From Symsagittifera roscoffensis (Eukaryota > Xenacoelomorpha > Acoela > Convolutidae), in NCBI RefSeq assembly GCF_963678635.1, contig NC_087070.1, positions 7,784,539 through 7,848,538 on the forward strand: a stretch of DNA of 64,000 nt. The letters run 5' to 3'. The notes beneath the pieces are model-generated. The model had not been told where the DNA came from, searched no databases, and saw only the letters and a list, made by a program, of their open reading frames with translations. Below, piece by piece: positions 46,236 through 58,200 of the stretch; within the stretch, counting starts at the first letter, position 1, and each line of letters starts with the position of its first letter. The position numbers were made by a program, and so were the translations under genes.

Positions 46236-49200
46236 GCTAGTGCTGGCAACATACGCCGGTCTAGGATCTGGCTCTTTTCCAGTTTCCACCCCCATTCGAT
46301 TTTTTTCTGAAATTCATTACATGGAAGTCTTTTTAAAATTACTTTTCATGTATAAACTGCATTACAACGTGTCAGCGTGAACAGATGAAAATTTTTTTAG
46401 AGCATTTCCTAAATGCAAATTGCCTCGTGAACAGTTTTTGAGCGGCTTTTTTTTGCAGTTTTTTTACGATGGGGTGGGAAACTGGAAAAGAGCCCTAATT
46501 TTAAAACCCTATTCACAACTATTTTTATCATTTTTCTGTTATAGCTGATACTAAAACATTAGTGTCCACAAGTACAGTGGTTTTTGGAACAATTGTTCTA
46601 AAATAGTGCATTTGCCGTAGGGACCATTTTTGGACATAACTTTATGCCGATACTTAAGGAGGGGCGGTAAACTGGAAAAGCTGGGTTTATTTGACCTTTC
46701 TGTTTTATTTGACCGTCGCAATCGCAATTCGGCAAACATTCTCACTAATTTTTTTCTAAAACTTAAGGCAAAGAGGGGACCCTCTGAAGGTATCCGTGTG
46801 TCGAGTTTGGGACCATGGCTTTGTGCCATAATGAGTCATTCAAACTATTTGCATATCTTTAGCTAATTGTCCATGGAATACTAAACAGCAAGGAAGATCA
46901 AGGAAAAGTTGCAATGCTGTGAATTCCGCGACAACACTCATTTTCGCCTGTTGCAGAATCCGCTTACAATTCACAAAATGCACAGCTTGGCCTCGTAATG
47001 ATGATGTTTTTGTTCTCTGCAGGTGCGTGTGTTTTCCAACGGGACCATCCGCTACAGTTCCAGGGCCCAGCTGGACAATGCATGTGTCATGTTCCTCGGA
47101 CATTTTCCCCTCGATGTCCAACACTGCGAACTTTGTGTCGAGAGCTGTGAGTCTCCGATTCAAATAAAGAATGTTCAAATATCACCAATATACAATTTGA
47201 CTAGCTAAAAGCTAAAAAAACATAAAAAAGAATTGAATTAAGACTGTTTTTTTTTCTATTGAACAAAATCAGTCAACAGGTCTTCGAATAAGCACGCACA
47301 ACTAGGCAAGTATCTAATTAAGAATGAAGATGAAATTAAACTGGCTAAAAATACAGCTCACATCAGATTGAAATGTTTTATTTTGTCGAGATGTCTCTAT
47401 TCTATACAAAACGATATTTCCAGCGTCTTGAAGTCCCTAGTCGACCTTTTATGCTCATCGTTGAAAGATGTTATGAGATCCCTTTCAGGATTCGATTCCC
47501 TCAGACGGCCTTATGGTCTCTAAGTCTGGTATTACCATGCAACTAAAAATTGCACTATGTTAAAGTTTGTCATTCGCAAAAATGTTCCCATATTTTTTCA
47601 TTTCTTAATAAGAAAAGTTCTAGCATATCGCGACTGGTGGTGAACCCGAGACCCATTTTTGTTCTGAAAGGATCTAATCTTAAGGCACCGAGAACCCTAA
47701 TCGACCTCGAATGCGTATCCTTGTAAAATCTTATACGATTCTACAAAAATGTTTGTAACCAGGGGCGGATTTAGGGGGGGGGGGGGGGGGGCTTACGCCT
47801 CTTCCTCAGGGATTCGACCCCCTGCCGACCCAAAGGGTCCCCCTTTTGGCACTTTTAAGAAATCCAGTTTTGACCGACCAACCTTAATTTTTTTCTTAGA
47901 CGCCAATATATACTAATTTTGAGGGATGAGTGCGCGCCAAAAAAACGCATTTTTTCGGTCAAAATTTTCCAAAAAGTGCCTAAAAACGCCTTTTTGGCCT
48001 ATTTTTTCAAAAATTTTGCCTTCGGCGCACAAATTTTGGCCAAAATAGGAATAAAACAGTGCTTTGGGAGAGCTCGAAAAATCAATTTGGTCGACCTAAA
48101 AAGAAAAAAAGTCGACAAAATTTTCGAAAATTTTTTGAAAATCCGCCCCCCCCTCGAGAAAATCCTAGTTCCGCCCCTGTTTGTAACAATCCTATAAGAT
48201 AGATATTCGAGTTCGACTAGGGTGATGATGTGTGTTCCTGTAAATTGCCGCTCGCGACTATTTAGAAAAGACTTTTTTGACCATTTTTTGAACTTTTCGG
48301 AATGTTCGACTCGAGTAAACGACTGAAGTTAATGTCAACTGAAGTCAAACTTTCCGTTTTCTTGTACTTGGTTAATTCGATTTCTAAGCCTAATTGACAA
48401 TTGAATGAAAAGCTCAAAAACTATCAAAAATCGTTTTCTTAATGGTAGCTGATTTTATGATTTTAACCTCCAATCCTTTGATAGAACACTTTAATCGCAG
48501 GCTCTCACTTGATTTAATTCTAAGCAACCTTTCTTAAGAAAAATTCTTCCAGCTTACGAGCTGTGTTGGTTAAGAATTAAGCTGTTTGGTTTTGAATTTC
48601 AAGCACTTTTTTAAATGTTTGTTTTTTAACCGAGAGTATCGCCCCAACCTTGCAAGCAAGGATTAAGATCATGACGGGACTCGAACTACCGACCTTTCGA
48701 CTGAGAGGCGGAGAGCTACAAAGTCACTTCACCAAATCTCCTAATTAAACTAGTTATAATTCAGCTGTTAATCAGTTATAAGCCAGCTGTTGTTTCTCAG
48801 ACACGCACACTGTGGAGGAAGCGGAGTTCCACTGGCGGGAGAGGGGGGCGGTGGTGTTCGGGGAGAGACTGAGGAAGTACTCTGAGTTGCCCATGACTGC
48901 CCACTTTACAGTCAGCAACCCATCCTACAACGAGGTGGGATATCAACCAGCCGAAGTATCAACCAGCCGAAAATATTTAAGCGTTATATAATAGTTGTGT
49001 AACCCTTATGAAACAGAATTGAAAGTCATGCAAATTTCATTGATGTGACGTAACGTTTCGGCCAACTTTTATACTCGGCGCATTTTCGGTTGGCTTATAC
49101 TTCGGCTGGTTTTTCTACTCTCTACAACGAGGCCAGACATATATCAGCAAACAAGTGGTACTTCATCGCCATCCCTATTAAGAATTTTTTTTTTTGCGCT

Positions 49201-52200
49201 CAGAGACGTCTGAAAACAGGCATAATTTTTGCATATTCAAATCATTATGCATTTCTAGTGTAGATCATTAACTTGACTAATGGCATAACTTGTCTTATAA
49301 TCCAGACTGGTTTTTTTAAATGATTATTTATAAAAATTAGTTGATGAATGTGGACCTATACTGGAAACAAATTTATCATTATTATTAAGTCAGATTGGTA
49401 CAACTGTTTCGATGTTTAACTATTATTATTTCTTGCAATTTTACCAAAGTCAATCATTTTTGCTAAGAAAACAGAAAGAAAACTGAGAAAAAACGAAACA
49501 GTTCTTGTTTTTGAATTTTTGCTTGTATTATGGGTGTATACGGGATATTCTCGAGGGAGCGGCTTTAAAAAAAACTTTCAAAGTCTTCCCTTTCTATATA
49601 GGATGACCCAACTTATTTCCCGAGGTCTCTTAAAGCACTTTTAATATACTATTTTGAAAATCTTCTGCTTCGAAAGCAAGTATTGAAAAAAATGGTAAAA
49701 AAGAAAAAAATTATGTGTTCGAGCACTTTTTGAAAACCTAAAACTAAAAGTAGCATTTTTTAGCGCGCGATCCCCTCCCCCCCCCCTCCCCCCCCCCCCC
49801 CCCCTCTAAGACGAGGGGTTCAAAGCGGCTTTTCTTGTGTTTTTTGCCTTTCTTACACTTCCATTTCATTTCACGACAGAGTATACGTCATTTCGACAGT
49901 GGAAACTACAGTCGACTGTGTGTGAACATAGTGTTTGAGAGGAAACTACTCCACTATATTCTGGCAGACTACCTGCCGAGTGGCATGATTGTCTGTCTCT
50001 CCTGGGTGTCCTTCTGGGTCTCGCCAGACCTCATTCCCGCCCGCGCCTCCCTCTCAATCACAACTGTACTCGCCATCATCACACTCATAGGCGGCACACA
50101 ACAGAGGTAGCATTTATAATTTATTAACTGATTGTTAATTAATTAGGATCTTGTTAAATGATTATAAATGGTTACTTATTTATTATTAATGAATTAGGAT
50201 CTTGTTATTTAATTTCCTCCCCCCTTGAAAAGGGGGAAAAATTGTTGCAAAAGGTGCAACATTCGTATATGCTTAACATTCAATTCTTTCTTAATATGGG
50301 GCAAATTCGCTACAAGCTAACACGAGGGAGGTCATAGTTAACAAGATCCATTAATTAGATGCAGGTTATAAATAACTTGTAATTTTATTATTATATATTA
50401 TACTAATTAGAAGCCCATTGTAGAAAAAAAAATTTAATGCCGGTGTCAGCCAACAATTGATGTAAAATAGTATCAAAAAGAGGAAGGAGGGGGGACTTTT
50501 GAAAATATTTGTGGCAACCAGAATTGAAAAGAGTTATTCAATAGCAAATGGATTACAAAAAAAGACAGGGAACATTTGTTTGAAAGAGAGGCTTGCTTTA
50601 CTTCAAAAGAGCATGAATACAGTGAAAGGGATTTAGAAGATGAAGAATAATTGATTGGTAATGATTGGACAGACAGCTGGCAAATTTGAATAACCTCTCG
50701 CTCGATTTCTTTTAGTCTCGAAGGCTCCCAGTCTAGACTGAGTAACTCCCTTTGCACATAAAGTAATTGTTTTAACGGTGTGATGATGCACAACTGTTTT
50801 TGAACTCTCCTATGGCTATTTAAGGATGTCAGGTTCTTTTGATGGCTACATATTTGGTGTTAATACTCAACCTTGTAAAATATCTCGTTACACCACAAAA
50901 TTGATGCCCAGGTAAGGTGATTGAAGGTGGCCCAAATTGATGCTCAAAAATGAGCAAAGTTTGAAATTACTCCCCCCACGCACACACACCTTTGAAACTC
51001 AATTTTGAAAAAAAAATCATCAACAAGCAACCAAATCCAACCAGACAAAGGAACAGCATCAAGCCCTAAAACACCTCCACCGAAAAACATCGGAAAATCG
51101 ATCTCCTAATCATTAAACAGACGAGCATTAGAACCCCAAAAATAATTCAAGCCTGTCATAACGAAAGCAAAGAAGACGCAACTAGAAAAGCAACGAAACA
51201 TAGAGGAGGCCGAAAAAGCAAAATTTTAAGCGAAAAAACTAACTGATAAATGCAGCCGTACAAAAAAGTGTAAAAGCGCAAATACACAAGACATCCCATT
51301 TGAGTCCGACACTTCCATATCTCTCTCTTCCGACTCAGACCTCAACCGAAAAAAGCCATCGCCACAAAAACCAGCCGCCAAAGATATTGACACCAAACGC
51401 ACCCCAGAGGACTTCACACTGGACTGACGCCGCTCAACCAGGATCCGAACAAGTACGCTTGCCAGGAAATTCGGCAATTTTATCCCTATTAACCAAAATG
51501 ATGACCGGGACACGATCACAAAAAACGTAGTATGCCAAGTCCAGATAGTACCAGCCAAGAAACCAGTCACTACAAGGGAGGAGCCAAACATGGAAATCGT
51601 CGCCGTGTCATCTTCCATAGAATACACGGAAGTCCAAATGGGTTTGCCAACACCGGAAAACTTCCGGGCAGACAGTACAAAAAACTGACAACAAATTAAC
51701 AAACACCAGCTTATTCAAGTCCAGAGGCGATCAGCAGCTTGCACAAGGCCCACAAATGCAGCCAGAAAGAGCAATTAGCTCATGTTACGTGACCGACCGA
51801 CCACAAAAAACGACCACACCTGACGCAGCATACCTGACGAACTTCGACACGGCAGTGAGCATTGTACTATCGAAATCTCGAAGGAACTCGATGAAATTCC
51901 AAAGAGAACGCAATAAAATTCCAAAAATGAAATTCCAAAGAGAAGACACACACACACACACACACAAAAAACAATATTCTTCAAAAACAGATGGCAAGAA
52001 AAACGAAGACCAACAAAAGTAATCACATACAGAGGAATTTATGATGGAATCATCATTTCAAAAAAGGGGGAATGTTATCCGGACGGACATGATAGAATAT
52101 CCACAGGAAAGATCAGTTTCCCTACAACAAAACATAAAACTATATTTAGATTACCACCTGATGCTACATACAAAAACCAATTGATATATATACTTAAACT

Positions 52201-55200
52201 ATAGAAGTCTGACATAAATACGTACTTCTTAAACTTCATCAAGTATGAACTAGTTATTATGAGTTACTGTCACTCACATGCTTTCGAGGTCAGATCCGAA
52301 AATCTTCAGATTTAACTTAAACTGAATGAATTTGAGTTGATTGAACTCTTCTTATTTTTTAACCGTCTCCAAATAGACTTGACGTTACTTACTGACACCG
52401 TGGGTGTAACAGTGGAGATGAAGAAAAAGAGCCGAAGTTGGCTCTTTTTCCTCCCACCCCACCTCACACGAGCATCAATTTTATGGTTTAACAAGTGGTT
52501 TTACAAGGTTGATTATGATGACCAAATATGTTTGTCATGGCCTAATTAGTCTGCATGTAAATTTTCATGACAATTGGAAAATGTGAATTGTAAATTTTTT
52601 TACAAAAATTTGCAGGCGGGGGGAGGAAAAAGACCCGGAAGCTGAAGTGTGAGGTGTTTCTATGTTTGTTCAGGTTCCCGAGTGTGTCGGATTTGAAGGC
52701 ACTGGACATCTACTACTTCATGTGTTTCCTCTATGTCTTCCTCTGTCTACTGGAGTTCGCAGCTGCCAGCTACAGAGCCAAACGCATGCCACCCAACCAG
52801 AAGTCCATAGATGTGAGTCATCATTTCAGATACCATTTTGGAATGAGGGCGATTTTTTCATTTTGGAGTTGGAAGGGGGCTATATCTTGCTGGGGAAGAG
52901 AGCATAATGCGAATGACACTAAATTTAATACGCATATGCACCTGTAAGTCCAAATGTATCTATATAAGTATAAGCACCTGCACAATTACAAACACTTACG
53001 CACATACACGAATTAACATTTGAAGGGGTCTTCAACCCCCACCCCACCACGATATCGGAAAATCAACTTTTTGAAATTTTCACTCCTAACAAGAATCTGC
53101 ATCTATGAATTCAATTGCTTATAAGAATTCTACATATTAATTGTTTTCTAAGAAGAATCTTAAAGAATCTTCCAAAAAGACTTTGAATTTTATTAAGACC
53201 CGGGTGTTTATTAATTGCTGAATTAGTTCATTAGTGGAAATTCTTTATTAGGGGCTAAAAATTATAGTTAACAAGACCTAGAAAAAAATTTCTATCCCCC
53301 CTCCCACTTGAAAAAACTGGTATTTTGAGTTTCATTCCAACCTTGTAAAGCTACTCATTGCACCAGAAACTACCCATAAACACCATGTTTTTGTGAGGTG
53401 GGGAAAAAGAAAAAAGCCTTGATTTGGAATGAAAATTTTTTTTACAGCTGTCAAACTAAATTATTGTGAACAAATAAAGAGAAAAAGCCTAAAACATGGT
53501 TTTCATACATTTTTGCAAAACCTAAGTAAACTTGTCGTAACTTGTAGTATTTTGTCTTGTTGCAGCTCAACTTTATTTTCTCTTCTTAAAGAAAAATCCA
53601 CAAATAATCGATTTTTTTTCTTTTTTTTTCTCCACTTTTTCTCCAAATTCATTTGCCGCAATTGTTACACCCCCCCCCCAAGAAAACCCCTGAATATTTT
53701 CCCGTTTTTCCGTTTGTCTGTTCTGTTTAGTTATAATTTTTCCATTCTATTCTGTTCCATTGTGTATCATCATAGTGGTAGTTAGTACTGCACATTAACT
53801 CTGTTTTCGATTAACTTTATTCCTTAGTCCTCGCGAGGGGGACTTTATGGAAATAGACAAGGATCCTGGGGTCAGACCAGAACTATTCATAGACCCCTGC
53901 AGGTAAATCATTATTAGACTAACCAGGCTGTAATAGAAATGTGTGAGTAACAATTCGTCACAAGCGAAAAGAATTAGCAAATCGTTAAATACTCTAACTA
54001 ATTATAACTAATCGTTACCTGATTTCAAAACGCAAAAAATGTGCGTTTCTATGCAGAAAATGTGGCAAAAAGAAGTGAATCGTCCAAAAACAACATTTAT
54101 ACGCCTTGAATTTATTGTTCCGACTTTCGTTACGGAAGTAACGGAATATTTGTGCACGGGGTGGGTTTTTTTCTTCAGACAAATTTCGACTTTTTAAGAA
54201 GCCATTTTTGACAAAAATTTTTTATGTCATTTAAAAGTTATTGTTGCCTTGAGCTTGATTTTGAAAAGGTATTTCACTTGTTATTTTTTTCGTAAAGTTA
54301 TGAGGTTTTAAAGATTGCCATTTTGGCCATTTTGACCAATTTGGGACAATTAACGCGCGATATAATTCGCGCTATTAACGCGTAAGCGGAGATTTAATCC
54401 ATCTTAGAAATCGTTCCAAATTGGATGAAGGAAGCTTAATTGCGATAATTGATTTGTTACTTGGAGCAAAATCAATCAGTTTGTACTTTGGCGTGTGGGG
54501 GGATGATTTTGACAAAAAATCTAAAAAAAAAACACTTTTTTTTGTTACATTTAATTTTTTCTAGTTATAACTGCTGCGTATACCTTAAAAGGCAGTCGGA
54601 ACATTCAGGGCTTCGCCCTGATACGGTCAGTCTTGTTTAGTTTGATGTGAAATATAACAATCTTTAGCACTGCTGCTAGTCTGATTGAGAATTTTAATCT
54701 GATATTTAACGCGTTCTATATGCAGCAAGTGTACTTGGTTATCATGCACTTAGCTATAAAAATGTCGACCACTAAATGATGTGTTTCGAACTTTTAATTT
54801 TTTTTTGGAAGTTACATCGCTGGATTAAGATGATACACGCGATATCATCCCTCCACATGCGATATGAAGTACAAAGTGATAGACTTCGCTACTAGTAACA
54901 AATCAATTATGGCAAATAAGAGTCCTTGAACCCATTTGGAACGATTTCTAAGACGGATTAAATCTCGGCTTACGCGTTAACGGCGCGAAATATATCGCGC
55001 ATTAATTGTCCCAAACTGACCAAAATAGCAATCTTTAAACCCCCATAGATCTACGAAAAATGATCACAGGTGTAATATCTTTTCAAATTTAAGCTCAAGA
55101 CAACCATACCTTTTGAATGATATGAAAAATTCCGTCAAAAATGGTTAGTTAAAAATTCAAAATTTGTCTGAAGCAAAAACCCACCCGAGCACAACTATTC

Positions 55201-58200
55201 CATTACTTTCCTTATGAAAGTCGGAACAATAAGGGATAGAGTTTTACCAGAGGCTAAAAAACCGAAAATGACTCTATTGAAAAACAAAACTACCTCAACA
55301 TCTGCCGTGTTAGAAATCGATTGAAGAACAAAGTGGTCGCCTTTGATTAAACAAACCAATAAGTGCGATCAGTGTTTTGTTCTCAGCGTTTTTACTTTGA
55401 ATATTACACTATCGCAACACTAAGATATTTGGGGGAATAAGTAGGAAGACCCCCAACAAAAACAACCACTTATACAAACCACCTCAAAAATTTTGGTCAT
55501 AGAAAAACTTTTGATGGAATCAGACGATGGAATCTACAAATTACCAAAACGCGATTGTTAAGCGTGTCGCTTGTAAAGAGTTGGGGATCAAACGAGACGT
55601 CGCTTTCATTGAATGGCATGAATTTACAGGAAGCGTAACTATCTATCAAAACTTTGAAAACTACTAACACTTTTGTTGTTTAAATTTTACCCTCAGTGCA
55701 AAAACATGCAACATAAATGGAAACAGAAGCTACAAAAAGTAACAAAAAGCAAAATAACCCGAGTCAAAGAGATTGTTAAGTAGATCTAAAATTTCAACCG
55801 TTTCGGCCGAAAAAGTTTTGTCTCGACTAAATTCGGGTATATTTATATTTCAACTTTTGCAAAATTCTGCCAAGATCATGGATTAATGGATTGTTTATTT
55901 GTCACGCGGATAATCCAAGATAAGCCACGATCTTGGCAAGATTTCCCATGAGCGAAACAATGGGAAGTCAAAGTGTACCCGAATTCGGCCGAGATGGTCG
56001 AAACAGACCTTTGCTGGTTAAGACGGTTGAAACATAAATTAAAATCTTGAACCAGGAAATGAATAAATTACGCATTAAGTGAAAAATTTCAATAGTTTTT
56101 TAAACTTAAATTTAAAAAAAATGGTAAAATTTTTCAATTTATAGAAGATTTGTTCGTTCAATTGGTAATAGTGACAATTTTAATAATTGTTTTACCAATT
56201 AGCATAAAATGAATATATTTCTGTTTTTCTGCTCTTGGATCCTTTCTGCTCTTAGACCATTCTGCGTATTGCTCGGGCTCCGTTCTTTAAATTCAATGCC
56301 AGTATCGTGTGTCATATTTGTACACCGATATAGCCATTTGTTTTCTCTATCATTAGACAGGTAACTCTGTTTTGCTTTGCTGTAATGAGAACTTAGAAAA
56401 GCATCGGTATCAGAAAAGTGTGCAACACAACTGAAGAAATTTTTAAAAGTAGCAGATGCGAATTGCAAATAAAATTCTTTGAGTTTTCCTGAAAATTGAT
56501 TAATTTTATGTCAAAGTAAATCAACCTGAAAGTAATTAATCACCCTTTGCAAGCCCTTTGCTAAGAGAAAACTGAAGAAGGAATGTGCAAAATAGAAGTC
56601 TGAGTTCTTAAAGCTTCGATGATTTTAAGTTAAAATATAGGAAAGGAACCAAGGAACAATTATTCTGAAAGTGAAGAAAGTTTGTCTTCTAACAGATCAG
56701 GACGAGAAAAAATTAGATCACAATTCCTTTCCGAGCGAACTTCTAGTAGCAGCTTTAATGAGTTTTAATTTATTTTTAATCCCCTTAATGAATAGTACTT
56801 ATTCATATTGATGTTTTTAACGAAAAGTGTTGTAATTTTTTTGGGTAAACAAAATTTGTGTAAAGATAATCTTTTCATAAAGTTTTTCATTATAAAACAA
56901 AAAGCAGGACTTTTGAAAGCATTCGCTTTCAAACACACCCATTAAATACGAAATGAAAAAATAACACTTGACTCAAAAGTTAAAAAAGAAAAAATAACAG
57001 TGAAAATAAAGAACTGTCATTGTTGTTTTTGCAATTTTATTTAGATCTATTTAAAAAAATATTCAAGAAACAACTTGCCGAAAATTGAAACACCTGCAAG
57101 ATCATTCAATCGTATATTCCCAGTCCTGAAGCGTGGAAATTTTTATGTAATTTTGTCCAATTTTAAGAATTTCAAGTTTCTCTCATAGTGTTTGATGGTT
57201 TTTCTCGAGACCATTTTCGAGTTTATAACTAGCCGTTTTTGACCCAATTTTTATAAAACATCCGAAAAGTATTGTTGTTGGTCTCCTGAGCTTTATTTCA
57301 GAAAGATATTTTACCAGTGTTTTTTTTTGTAAAGTTATGGAGGTTTGAAAATTGTCATTTTGCAAAATTGGAATAAATAAGGTGCGATATATTTCATTCT
57401 ATTAACGCGTAAGCGGACTATTAATTGTTCCGACTTTCGAAGAAAACGGATTATTTATGCTCGGTGGGGTTTATTTATTCAGTCAATTTTCACCGATCGA
57501 AATAATAAATTTGAACAAAACGTTTTCCCCATTGAAGATATCGACTTCCTGAGTTCAAATGTAATGAGATATTTCACCTCCGATGATTTTTTGTGACATT
57601 CTGGGGGTTTGAAAATAGCCAAATTTGACATGTTCTGCACAAAATTATGAAGAGTTTATTCATAATGCTGAGAGCGTAACTCGAATTATTTTTGCGTGTT
57701 GACTTATCCCGCTCAACAGAATCGATCTAAATTGAATTGAGGCTAGCTAATTGGTCGTAATAATTTCGTACGACTCAAAATTTTACACTTTGATATTGTC
57801 CAAAATGTATACGTTTTCAGTACGTTTTTTTCCCAAAAACTATTCGATATGAATTAAGGGACAGTCGGAACATTCAGGGCTTTGCCCTGATACACGAGCA
57901 GCCTTGTTCCAAGTTGATTTGAGGGACTTGCTTGCTGATCTTTTTTTTACTTTGCTATATGCGATATATGTTGCTCTGTTTTCTAAACAGCATATATTAT
58001 AAGCAATGCGAAAAAAGCATTGATTTTGAATAGCAATGGGACCACTATGAGTCGCTCATTCGTGCTGTGTTTCGGATTCGAGAAAGATATTCGTATAAGC
58101 GCGTCAACATTTCAATGTCAATAAAACTACTATGAAAATGCTTGTTTATCAAACTAATATACCGCTAGATAATCTTGCATATCCTGTTACTCTAATACTT

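Noticed and set aside
46236-46310. Continuation of receptor exon a past the GC donor
   Set aside because: The open frame continues, but it runs into a MITE TIR, has no counterpart in the family and breaks the phase into exon b.
49132-49190. Extension of receptor exon c beyond the MITE (ARHISANKWYF)
   Set aside because: It is in frame with the pre-insertion sequence, but it would add residues where related receptors have none, and no donor follows. Kept only as a note on the ancestral site.
50473-50793. 106-codon minus-strand frame in receptor intron d-e
   Set aside because: No domain recognised; it looks like a chance frame next to a fold-back MITE.
56199-56468. 90-codon minus-strand frame in the receptor intron
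   Set aside because: No domain, no splice context and ordinary AT-rich composition.
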